A DNA stretch of 64,000 nucleotides. Origin: Teratosphaeria epicoccoides. Taxonomy: Eukaryota > Ascomycota > Dothideomycetes > Mycosphaerellales > Teratosphaeriaceae. The position numbers were made by a program, and so were the translations under genes. The notes beneath the pieces are model-generated. The model made no database searches. It saw nothing but the letters and a program-made list of their open reading frames with translations, and had not been told where the DNA came from. The DNA lies in contig JADDMT010000138.1 in NCBI GenBank assembly GCA_021401465.1, positions 1 through 64,000 on the forward strand. The letters are read 5' to 3'. Below, in pieces: positions 1 through 9,639 of the stretch; positions within the stretch are counted from its first letter, which is position 1; every line of letters starts with the position of its first letter.

Positions 1-126
1 ACCCTAACCCTAACCCTAACCCTAACCCTAACCCTAACCCTAACCCTAACCCTAACCCTAACCCTAACCCTAACCCTAACCCTAACCCTAACCCTAACCC
101 TAACCCTAACCCTAACCCTAACCCTA
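1..126. repeat. Telomere (CCCTAA)n
   Basis: About 20 perfect, uninterrupted CCCTAA units run from the first base and end in CCCTAGG. This is the C-rich strand of a TTAGGG telomere read inward, so the window begins at a true left chromosome end. The vertebrate-type TTAGGG unit is also the usual unit of filamentous ascomycetes. Confidence 0.98.
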
Positions 127-1416
127 GGAGAGTGCTAGCGCCTACTAGTACTAGCCTAGGAAGAGGAGAAGCCGTTACCTTTAATCTTAATTAGGGTACT
201 TCTAGTATCCCTAGGACAAGAAGAGCAGGATTAGGCGGAAGAGTAACTAACTAGACAGTTAGAACTATAGTAACAGGCTCCTATTACTACAGGAACTACT
301 AACTAACAGGCCTAGGGCATTAGGGTTATAAAACTTGCAGATTTCTAGGTAGTTTGCAAAACTATAGTTAGTATAGGCCTTGTAAAATAGTAGCAAGTTA
401 CTGCTAGTAGTGATGTAGTCCTAGCTATGTCTATTCCTGTTCTTGAAGTTCTAGTAGGCTACATTGCTAGTACATACCTAACAATCTTAGTCATACCTAT
501 AGTAATTACTAGAAACCTAAACATGTTCTTTATAATAAAGCTAGCTCCTCTAAAGTTAGGATAGTACTAAATCTTCTTAGTAAAGCGCTAACTAGACTCC
601 TAAATAAGCTTAGTGTAAGCGCTATAAAAGGTAGGAGGAATCGACTTAGTACTACCCTAGTAGGCGAGGTAGTAATAAATGTTAAATATTTAGGTAACAT
701 CTTTACACCCTAGCCTGTAATAACAACTATCCCTGTTAATTGTTAGTAAAGGACTAGGAGTTAGGGGACCTAACACCTACGCCTAAGATTAGAGCTAATT
801 AATGTCGTTAATAGTTAGCCTTAGTAGACTAGAGATGTTATCCCTAATAGCTAAGTAGCTATATGCTAGGCAATTTAGGTGCTAGTTGTTAGGATCATAA
901 CTACTACTACCTAAGCTACCGCCGCTAAAGCTAGTAGCCATTAAACTAGGACTAGGGTAAAGGGTTACTATAATGAAGTTAGTTAATATCTAAAGGTAAC
1001 AAGAAAGCAAGTTAGAGGTAGATATAAGTAAGAAGAAGCTAGAGCAGAGATTTAGCGCTTCTTATACCCCTACTAGCTTACTACTACGTTACTAGAGTCT
1101 CGCATGTAATAGTAGTAATAACACTACATATGCTAGTAATAGCAGAGAAGCTTCTAGATACTCTATTCATAGGGGATAATAACACTACTTGTGCTTGTAA
1201 TAGTAGAGAAGCTTCTAGACATTCTATTTACACTTAGGAAGGCGACTACACATGGCTAGATACTTAGTAATCACAGGCTAGGAGTAGGAGTAATTCCCTT
1301 TATAGCTATAAAGGCTAGGACTAGCTAGTAGCTATTACTAACAGGAAACATGTAATGTCTAAGGATATACATAGATAGACACTTGTACGTCATACTAGCA
1401 TATACCTAAGTAGGAG
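127..1416. other. RIP-mutated subtelomeric DNA, no recognised gene
   Basis: TAG and CTA occur in all frames on both strands and CpA is scarce. No open frame or recognised domain was found. The stretch just before 1417 ends in a purine-rich 'aagtaggag' that precedes an LTR, so at least its right end is probably the 3' end of a copia-type element. A subtelomeric RecQ-type helicase, common next to fungal telomeres, could not be identified. Confidence 0.6.
1117..1238. repeat. 61-bp tandem duplication
   Basis: Two adjacent copies, beginning at 1117 and 1178 with 'aataacactac', share 'gagaagcttctaga' in the middle. They differ mostly by transitions. Confidence 0.75.
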
Positions 1417-1677
1417 TGTTAAATTAGGCAGTTACATGCTAGTAGGAGAAAGGACCTGCCTAGGTCATAAGGAGCCTTAGGTAGGGCCTAAGTCATGTGT
1501 GGCCTTAGGTAGCAACTAAGACTAGTTAGGTAACCCTATAACCTTAGCGGAGGTAAAGATTCTTCTTACCTCTAACTAGGACAAGATGTAATAATTAATA
1601 TAATATGTGATACTAGTACCTAGTTAGTACCTCTTTAGTTGCTACTTCTAAGTGTAATTTAACTGTTTGTTTTAACA
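1417..1677 (+). mobile_element. Copia-type LTR (261 bp), probably a 3' LTR
   Basis: It begins TGTTAAATTAGG and ends TTTTAACA, has the TG...CA termini of an LTR, and is almost the same length as the copia LTRs at 2498 (260 bp) and 59624 (264 bp), though its body differs. The bases just upstream (cctaagtaggag) look like a polypurine tract and match those before the LTR at 2498. That suggests the downstream LTR of an element whose body lies to the left. No target-site duplication is visible. Confidence 0.55.
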
Positions 1678-2497
1678 CTAAAAGCAATTAGTATATAAGC
1701 CTTTAAGATAAGGGTTGCTTAGATTAGTAGTATATATACTATATAGCTTACTATAGTATCTACTAGACCTGATCCTACACTAATCTTAGTATATGTGCTA
1801 ATTAGAGCTAGCTATAGCGAAGCTAGTAGCAATTAGCGTAGTACTATTTAGAGTGTTTAAGTTGTACTAAGTAGGACCTAGGTCGTTTATAAAGGTAGTA
1901 CTCTAATTAGAGACAGAGTACTAGGTTACTTTATTCTTAAATGAAGATAGTACCTTATTAAAGCAGGCAAAGTTATAAGCTTTACAAAGGAAGCAAATAC
2001 ATGCCTAGAGCTTACTAAGGCTAAGAGTTAGATGCCTTAAGTCGTCAGAGCTACTAAAAGTTAGCTATAGTCAGAGAAGCTAACTATACTAAATAACCTA
2101 CTAGAGCTTAATAATCCATGCAAGCTTTATGTTAAATAAAGTACTATCTAGTAGGATTAGTAGTATACCTCTCTATAGAGCCATGTTAATGTGTTAGAGA
2201 AACTGTAGTTAGTAATTAATAATGATGATAAGCAAGAGAAGGATAATTAAGAAGGAAAGGGCGACTTTATACAGAGTTAGACCTACCTATAAAAGCAGAG
2301 TAAACACATGAATTTGTAAACATAAAACACATGAATTTGTAAACATATAAGTAGTAAACATGCTCTAGTACATTATTTACTTTTATAAGAGCATTATTCT
2401 TATAGTATAAGCATGCTATAACAAACATCTTTACTAGTTAGTAGATTAGAAGATAGTAGGAGTATGCTAAATACACTAGTATATGCCTAAGTAGGAG
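1678..2497 (+). other. RIP-mutated remnant between two LTRs, probably copia 3' region
   Basis: No frame can be followed. Near 2350-2400 a plus-strand reading 'SKHALVHYLLL' resembles the end of a copia RNase H, where a His/Tyr-containing 'KHI..RYH' motif is usual; this is weak. The stretch ends in the polypurine-like tract 'cctaagtaggag' directly before the LTR at 2498. Confidence 0.4.
2302..2347. repeat. 23-bp tandem repeat, 2 copies
   Basis: 'aaacacatgaatttgtaaac' occurs twice with a 23-bp period. The two copies are identical over this core. Confidence 0.85.
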
Positions 2498-2757
2498 TGT
2501 TAAAATGTGATAGGTAGTTACAGACTAGCTGCATTAAGTTAGTAGGAGTCAGAGTTAGGAAGGACCCTAACTCTGACTTCTCTGACTTAGTTAGGGGTCA
2601 AGGGATATATAACCCTAGCTAGGAAGAGAAGAATTTTCACCTCTTCTCTTCTATCTATCATGTTTGTTATAGATCTAATACCTGACATAATATATTCATT
2701 CTGTAGCTACTTCCTATACGTAAATCTATTGCCTGTATTTAAGGACTTAATTTAACA
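2498..2757 (+). mobile_element. Copia LTR (260 bp), same family as the element at 59624
   Basis: It starts TGTTAAAATGTGATAGG and ends TTTAACA. It aligns end to end with the LTR at 59624-59887: both contain 'gtaggagtcagagttagg', 'ggaccctaactctgac', 'gggatatataacc' and 'aatatattcattctgt'. Differences are mainly transitions. 'atatataac' near 2605 could be the TATA element. The upstream purine tract suggests a 3' LTR rather than a clean solo LTR, and no target-site duplication is seen. Confidence 0.85.
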
Positions 2758-3220
2758 ATCTAGCATTTTATTACTGCCTAATCTGATACTAGATTCTTCA
2801 TGCTACCTACTAAGCACGCTAGCAACATAAGCCTGTTAGTCTTGAATGCACTCTTAGTAGCTACTACGTTAGCCTTTGCGACTTAGAATAGAGCCTCTAA
2901 GAATATAATCTATAGTAACAAGTAGTAGCTGCTATTAAAATAGGTTAACGGAAGTTCCGGAATGTTGATTAATAGTTAGTTAAGTACTAATTCAAGAGTT
3001 AATGAAGAGTCAAATAGTTAGTATTTTCTTGATTAATGTACTACTAACTTGTTTACTAGTAATCTATTGTTATTTTTCTACATGGGTTAGGACAGCAGTA
3101 TATATGTCTGTCCTTCTTTGTCTAAGAGGAAATTACTTAATTTCTGCATATTCTTTATCTCTTTGTTTGAACAGAATGTAGCTAATCTCTACTTATTCTT
3201 TATCTCTTTGTGCATGTAGG
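2758..3220. other. AT-rich transition zone, nothing recognised
   Basis: RIP-like in its left half, becoming AT-rich near 2940-3200. 'tattctttatctctttg' is repeated near 3150 and 3198. No gene or element was recognised. Confidence 0.5.
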
Positions 3221-5540
3221 AATTGATCGAACCTCTACATATTCTTTGTTCCTTTATTCAGTGCATCATTCTACTAACTAATCTAGCTTACAAAGGACCT
3301 TTGTCTAACAGCTGCCATCGATTTGATCTCCCAAGAGCTCTATTGCACGTCGCCGCAGCTTATAGAACTCGAGATCGGTGCTTACAGGCTTGCATACGCG
3401 ATGTGATGCCTACAGCCACGACCCCTCGACTGAACACTGCCATGGTCTTGGCTTTAATCCTTAGGGCATCAGCGACCTCGAATCCCGCTCCTTCAAGCAG
3501 CGACCGCGGGATCGAACGAAGCAGCCGGCGTGAAACTTGATTCTCACGCAACCTCTAGGTAGGACTCTTTCTTGCCGCTGTAAGTTCACTGCTTTGCTGA
3601 TCTACTCGCATGTCAAGACCCTGACGCAATCGTAAAGCCGGATGCGCACCTCGCCGCTGTTTTGATAGCAGAATCAGTCGGCCATGCTAGAGGAGGAAGG
3701 CTCCTCCGCGGCCGCCACGTCATGGATTCAGCCGATTTATTTTCGCATCGTAGCTCATCACACCAAGCGCAGATCTTGTCAGACGCCCGGACCGCTAATG
3801 GACTGTGGCGAACACCGATGGCTCGACAAAACCGGTCAGATCCTCCGGGGACAAAAGCTCACGTACGACTGACTAGTAAAGCACCCATCCCATTTTCGGT
3901 CGGCAAATGACACATTGAGTAATACACGCTACAATCTCTCGACTACCGAGTCCCATTCATTAGGTCCGAGGATCACAACCTTGCCTTCAAGCCTTGGCAT
4001 GAAATGCGACCGATCCAAATCAGAAGCCATGGAGCACGCGACCACACCTTTCCATGCCCTCGTCTCCGTTTCCATCTACTCGCCATCCAAAGACCACTCG
4101 CCGTCGCCAGACTCTCGTCAGGTCGCTCTGGAGCCATGACGCCATCGATTTCCTCGCTGATCTACCTCGCCATCACTTCCAGTGCCCACGGGTGCTCGCA
4201 AAGCTCACCATCGCGAGGCTTTAGCTTACCGCCCTTGAGTCATTGCGCGCCCTGACTCTCCTCCACCGAGGGAGCGACGCACGAACAAGCGGACTTCTGA
4301 CAGCTGCCATTCCCTCGTAGACTCAGCTAGAGGTCCTTCCCATGGCTAGACAATTAATCGGCGCACAAGCAAGACGCGGAATTGCGGATTGCTAGCTTCT
4401 TGGAGCTGCCATTACTTACACTATGACCTCAGATCTAATCTCACCTTTGCCGCAGCTGGAGGCCTTCTCACATCTAGACAACGGAGCGGCGCACAGACAA
4501 GCTAGGCTCCTCAGGAGACAAGCGGAAACACCTGCAATTCGATAAGACTGGTACGTCTCTCAGATCTCGACAATCAGGCATTCCACGCAGGGCCGAGTGT
4601 ACCAGATGAGTGGTTGCATGTGTATACCTGTTCTCATTGGAGTTCCACCGCTAGTATTCTTCTCATACCTTAATAGCAAGGCAGGTGATTTCTTGAACTG
4701 TATAGGCTCGTCCGTACCCAGAACGCTGCACCTTGACACTAGGATTGTCCTTGAAAGTTGTCCGATTAGAAGATCTAACACCTCTACGCTGCCATTGCTC
4801 TCGAGAATTGTGTGATTAGAAGTGTTGCGTTGGTTGTGAGGACTAGAACATGGCTTGAAGCGCAGCGTGAATGTGGGGAGGCGAGGCTGGCACGTATGAT
4901 CTCTTCTGTAGCGATATTGATCCTCAAGCATAGACAAAGAAGAAGCCGACACAAAGCCGACGCTTAGATGAAAGCCGACGGAAAGCTGACATTTGGATAA
5001 GGTTGTTTTAACGATTTCTGGCTCATCTGATCATCCTTGGCGTCTTTGCTTCGACTACTAGACGCTCCCCATATTCCCGCAGCGACCTAGTCTGATAGAG
5101 CCTCTGTATATGTCCGCAAACAGTCTATATAGAACAGACTTAGCTTATCATTTCCTTGATACAAGGCGATCCTCGAGTAATCCTTACCGCTTGATACTCA
5201 ATTAATCGATAGCTTTATTGAGGAGGTCAAGAGACTGTGTGCTTGGAAGCCGCTCCCGAGGTCCCCTCTTGACTTCGGCATACACTCGGACACTAGCGGC
5301 CCATCCCGTGCGCCCTACTCAATTGAGAAGACCGCCCGCGCCCTCAAGAACCACACTGCTCTTCTTTCTCCAGACACTACAACACTGTGCCTACATCTCA
5401 CGAGGTATCCGCCCATGGATCCTGCTTGTGTTGCAGGTCCTAGTCTTGCCATGGCTGCGTGGCTAAGGTACTTCTCTGCCACCCTGACCGCGTTCGAGGC
5501 TCGTCCCTACTATCGTGACTGACGCTTTAGTAACCTGACT
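3221..5540. other. Island without RIP signature
   Basis: From about 3230 to 5540 the composition changes abruptly: CpA, TpG and GC-rich words are common, TAG and CTAG are not enriched, and stops are of all three kinds. It is therefore probably low-copy DNA lying between RIP-mutated repeats. Short frames exist (105 codons at 3223-3540 plus; 82 codons at 3662-3910 plus; 130 codons at 4560-4952 minus; 82 codons at 5218-5466 plus), but none shows a recognisable domain and such lengths arise by chance at this GC content. Confidence 0.7.
4560..4952 (-). CDS. Hypothetical ORF, 130 codons, weak support
   Basis: This is the longest uninterrupted frame of the non-RIP island. The predicted product has a basic, Arg/His-rich N-terminal third (RYRRDHTCQPR), then a more ordinary mixed sequence (EVLDLLIGQLSRTILVS, residues about 57-73), and ends VECLIVEI. 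I see no signal peptide, membrane segment or known motif, and I do not recognise a family. A 72-codon frame lies opposite it. It could be a chance ORF, an exon of a decayed subtelomeric gene, or a small real gene. It is listed because the surrounding DNA is not RIP-mutated and could still be expressed. Confidence 0.15.
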   Translation of the reverse strand: MSASSLSMLEDQYRYRRDHTCQPRLPTFTLRFKPCSSPHNQRNTSNHTILESNGSVEVLDLLIGQLSRTILVSRCSVLGTDEPIQFKKSPALLLRYEKNTSGGTPMRTGIHMQPLIWYTRPCVECLIVEI

Positions 5541-6224
5541 ATCTATCGGCTCTGTCCTCGTGCGGACCGGCATGCTACATTAGTAAGGGTCGCGAGCACC
5601 GCTCATCTGTGGTTTACCGCCAGCTCACAAAGCTCTAGCTAGGTCAGAAGTCGCAGGTAGCGCTAGGTGAAGTTGAACCTATCCGCGGACCTAAGCCTTA
5701 AGCTTCCCGCCTACTCTCGCTGTTATCTACCGCTGTTTTCAGCCTTCTCTCGCCTACCTGCCCTTTTTCTAGCGTCTCTTCACCTAACCGCCTGCTTTAT
5801 AGCCCTTCTTCTAGGCTTATCCGACTCTTCTTGACTTCACTACTTCTTGACCTACCTGCTAGCTTTGAAGACCTTCGCTAAGGTCTATCTGCCTCGTATG
5901 CTAGCTCTAAAGCTCGCTGCCTATAGCCGTGCTTGCCTCGAAAGGATAGTAGTTAGCATAGGCTCTAGGCCTTAACTACATAATGCCTTTTAAACTCTCG
6001 CCTATTGACAACAGGAAACAGCCCTCAAGCTGTAGATAGCCCTTATAGGGCATGCCTAGAACGACCTCTTGATTGTCCTATCTCAAGCGAGCCTACAGCT
6101 AGCCGAGATCTTTCACATTTAGTTCTAGCTAAGTACGATTAACTTAACTCCTGTTGTCTGTCTACTATAGCCTTAGGATTACTTTGCTTACTAACTACTA
6201 ATTAATTCAGCCCCTCTACAAACA

Positions 6225-6236
6225 AGGGTTAGGGTT
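6225..6236. repeat. Interstitial telomere motif
   Basis: AGGGTTAGGGTT, exactly two telomere units, lies in opposite orientation to the terminal array. Twelve bases may be chance, but it sits about 6 kb from the chromosome end. Confidence 0.4.
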
Positions 6237-7399
6237 CTGCGGGTTACGCAGGTTGCTGTCCTTATTAAGCTAAGGTGTAGTAGTTGCTAGTCCTAATAAT
6301 AGGCAAGTATGTAGCTAGCCCTCATGTAAACTAATAAGCCTGACTGCTTATTACATTAAGGCTTAAAATCATAGCTGCTAGGCTTACGTACTAATGTAAG
6401 TTTAGTTAGGCTAAGTAGTAGTATTGTCCCTAGCAGATAGTGTTATAACCTTAACCTTATAATTACATACACACTATTAGCGAATACCTTAAGCAATTTT
6501 GCTAAGTTGCTGCCTATGTTAGTAGTATTCTATAAAAGTAGTAGTAGTAGCAAGACTATGTCTTTAGATACTAGAATTTATGCCTCTGAAGCTTTACATT
6601 TTCTAATAGTAAGGACCTCTAGCATGCCTACATAGTAACCTTGTAGACTTACTTAGTAGACTAAAAAGGGTAAGTTGTCTATATGCGTAGTCTGTATGTA
6701 TATAAGGGCTTATAGACACTTAAATAGGCATAGCACTACTAGGGAAGTAAATAGTATTTAACCTTATCTTGTGCCTAGCTACATTATGTTAATAACCTTC
6801 TTGCCCTATGTGCTTATTAATCATGGCTCTACTAACTAACTAGCTACTAGAGTTTCTTTAGTACTATATACGTATGTAGTAGCTAACTAAGGGTACTCTA
6901 GGATTCTAACTAGCTACAAGCCTATTATAGTGTAGTTGAAATAGTAGTAGCATAGGGTCTTATACTAGTACTCCTTCTGCTAATACCCCTGCTATGCTTG
7001 ATTATAGGGTATACTATAGCACTAACTTGTCTAAGCGCTCATGTGTAAGTACTACTACCTTAGAGAGCAACTACTCTAATACTACTTCTGCTACTCCTAC
7101 TAGATAAAAAGCTCATATGAGTATGTTAGCTACTCTGATAAAGACTAGAGCTTGTAAGTAGGGTCTCTTAGAGAAAGAGCATATGTACTATCTTGCCATT
7201 TAGTTAAAGTAAGAGATAAAGGATTAGTAGAGTTAGAATAGATACTAGAAGGTAGTATCTACACTCTTTAAGCTAGAGACTAGCATCAAACGTAAGGCAA
7301 GATGTTACTAGTGCTAGCAAAGAGGTTTAAGGACTAGCTTAAAGGTAAGGGAGTGTTACTTACTAGTACTAGAAAGGAAGGTTAGTATTATAATTGTTA

Positions 7400-7730
7400 G
7401 TTAGAGTAGCATGACTAGATAAAGAAGCGTGCAGCTAATATAAAAGCTACTAAGGAAGAAATTGCTTGTAATAAGCGCAAGGTAGTAGAGGACTAATTAG
7501 ACATAGTTTGCTAGTTGTCAAAGAAGTACAGGGGCATAGTTAACAAGATGAATAGTAAAAGTAACATAGTTAAAGTAGCGCTACTTAAAAACATGCTATG
7601 TAACTACACTAGCTCTAAGGCAGACTATACAGATAATAAGGACGCTAAGGAAAAGGTAGACAGTAATACAGAAGATCATAGGCTAGAGAGTAACAAGGCT
7701 AGCAGGAATATGCCTACATGTGTAGTATAG
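7400..7730 (+). pseudogene. Unrecognised coding remnant, lysine-rich
   Basis: A plus-strand reading with only a few TAG stops runs through 'KKRAANIKATKEEI' and 'NKRKVVED' and then a 71-codon open stretch starting at 7515 (MSKKYRGIVNKMNSKS, ending MPTCVV). It is rich in Lys, Asn and Ser, with likely helical, coiled-coil-like character in the first part. No catalytic motif is visible. A C-terminal tail of a decayed DNA transposase is possible but unsupported. It lies about 0.7 kb left of the gypsy B 3' LTR and is not obviously part of that element. Confidence 0.25.
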
Positions 7731-8455
7731 ACCCTAAGTTATGCTAGCAAAAAGTCTAGTACAAATACTATTAGTTAGAGGTCTGCTAAGGAGGCATAAG
7801 TAGCTAATCGGTTATTTACTAAGACCTCTAACTAGCTCCGCACTTACTTTAACTTTAAGTAGTAGTATCTATAGCGTCTATAAGCTACGGCGCTAGCACT
7901 AGCGCTAGCGCTAGCTCCTACCCTATAGAGAGTATAGTACTTATAAGGGACTATGTCTAGGCAAGTATAGATAAAAGGTAGCACTACGTTAAAGACTAGT
8001 CATAGTAATTAATGCAGATAGTATAAACTATTACTATATAGACTAATCGTTTTAGAGTCATGCTAGACATAGTGTAGACTTTAGTATGTAATAGTAGACT
8101 AGAGAGAAGGTAGTGTCAAGTTAGCCTAGCTTAGGGGTAGGCCATAGAAATTTAGAAGGAGATGTAGTACTACACAAGCTACGCTGTCCTAATTTTCTAG
8201 GGCAGAAATACATGTCGTTGTCATAGTATCTTGCTGCCCCTAAAATCCCGGCTTAGTAGGAGGGGATTACTTTATATAGCTAGAAAATGTTAGCAAAACT
8301 CTTATGCCTACCTAATTCTTAGGACTCCTTAGGCCCCCTATGATTCCTATATAAGTAGCAAATATACATGAATAGAGATAGTAGGCATAGTACGCATTGT
8401 CTTAGCAGGTACTAAGTAAGAGTTTTAGTATAAAATGCTAGTAATAAGACTCGTC

Positions 8456-8958
8456 TGTTACTAACCTTGCTATTAACTAAGTGTTACTAACCTTACTATT
8501 AACTAAGCCTCAAGAGGAATAGTTAAGTCACGTAGGGCAATTATTCTTTAGAGAGGCAACAGTAAACAGGGACGATGTAATGTAAAAGGAATAAAGGTTA
8601 AATTCTAATTAGTAAGATAATAACATAAGTTAAACATAGTCTAAACTAGAGTCTATCCTGTCTTCCTATATACATAGGAAATCTGTGGCTACTCGCTATG
8701 CTATACATGCTTACCATAGTACGCACTTGCTCTAAGGTAAGCGCTTGCTATTATAAGCATATGCATATGCGTAAGCACTTACTCCTTAGTAGTCTCTTAA
8801 TATAGTAAGCGTATGCATACTCCTTTACGCCTAACTTATTTGAGTTGTAGCGCTATCTGTCCTTCTCCTTTTAGCTTAGCTTGTCCTTTAGAATCATTCG
8901 ACATTAAATGACATGCTATAATAGCTTCCGCTTACATGTTAGGATTTAATCTGTGACA
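8456..8958 (-). mobile_element. Gypsy B 3' LTR (about 500 bp)
   Basis: The plus-strand view starts TGTTACTAACCTTGC and ends TCTGTGACA, immediately followed by the polypurine tract complement. The first 26 bp are tandemly duplicated (8456-8481 and 8482-8507), so the exact end is uncertain. It matches 58075-58225 closely ('aagaggaatagttaagtca', 'attattctttagagag'). After that only short matches remain, such as the stretch around 'tacatagga'. Confidence 0.7.
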
Positions 8959-8972
8959 CTATCCCCCTTCTA
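8959..8972 (-). promoter_or_regulatory. Polypurine tract of gypsy B
   Basis: 'ctatcccccttcta' on the plus strand reads as a G/A-rich tract (gaagggggatag) on the element strand, directly abutting the 3' LTR. The same motif abuts the 3' LTRs of A1, A2 and A3. It marks the start of plus-strand DNA synthesis. Confidence 0.75.
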
Positions 8973-9169
8973 GCCTAGCTTTGTTCTTAAAGCGTTTAAG
9001 TTATAACGTAAGCTAACCTCGCCTTTTCTTTTAGAGGTTAATAATGTCACCTTGTTAGAGTACTAACTGTCTAGCTCGCTATTACTACAGTCTTGCTAAT
9101 CCTCTTCTAGCTTTCTAGCCTTGCAATTTCTGTTCTAAACAAGGTCGCTATTATATTTTTATTGCTAAC

Positions 9170-9566
9170 CTGTCCCTTTTGCCTTGCGCTAAATGCGCCT
9201 GTCGCAGGAGGGAGTACGTTACTTCCTCATAGGATAAGCTTAATCGTGTAGACGATAAGCTAGCCGCTAAAATTGAGGCTAATAAGAAAGAGATAGATGA
9301 GACAACGCGAGAAGCTCTTTGTCTCTTTAGTCGTATGTCAGAGATCTAAGCTTGCATTAATCTGAATAAGAAGGTTTGTTCTGCAAATAACAAGCGCTTA
9401 AATTTAAAGATTGCTTATGTTACTTAGGAGGTTAGTCCTTTAGAAAGTAGTAGTGTTCCTAACTTCTAAGAGCTTTCGTCTAGTCTCGAAGGAATTAGAG
9501 TTCCTTCTCCTTTTTCTTTTGAAGATGTTATAGGCTAGGCTTCTAATACGCAAGGAAATATATAAT
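9170..9566 (+). pseudogene. Antisense coiled-coil ORF of gypsy B
   Basis: It lies between the 3' end of pol and the 3' LTR but on the opposite strand to gag-pol. The frame reads DKLNRVDDKLAAKIEANKKE, then EIDETTREALCLFSRMSEI, a lysine-rich region, and ends SPFSFEDVIG with a few TAG stops. The composition is that of a charged helical coiled coil followed by a Ser/Pro-rich tail, unlike the pol-strand reading of the same DNA. The three family-A elements have a counterpart at the same place. Similar short coiled-coil proteins are commonly annotated as hypothetical in fungal genomes; their function is unknown to me. Confidence 0.5.
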
Positions 9567-9639
9567 CGTAAGTTATCGTTATCGAATCAGGCAAGGAAAT
9601 AAAAGATGTAGCTTATCTTTCGTTTTCTTGTTAAGTCCT

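Larger units (their letters stand above)
5541..8455. other. RIP-mutated, unassigned repeat region
   Basis: The signature returns gradually after 5540. The first 400 bp are pyrimidine-rich on the plus strand; after 6240 TAG and CTA dominate. A long plus-strand reading can be followed from about 6000 to 7800 if TAG and TAA are read through, but no transposase, RT or other motif was found in it. A GC palindrome of repeated GCTAGC/GCGCTAGC units lies at about 7889-7917. This is probably a decayed transposon of unknown class. Confidence 0.5.

Noticed and set aside
127..3220. Telomere-linked RecQ-type helicase
   Set aside because: Expected by position in many fungi, but no helicase motif could be read on either strand.
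3223..3540. 105-codon plus-strand ORF in the non-RIP island
   Set aside because: No recognisable domain, an overlapping ORF on the other strand, and a length compatible with chance.
6000..7800. Pogo/Fot1-type transposase
   Set aside because: A long read-through frame exists, but none of the DDE motifs or the usual C-terminal pattern could be found.
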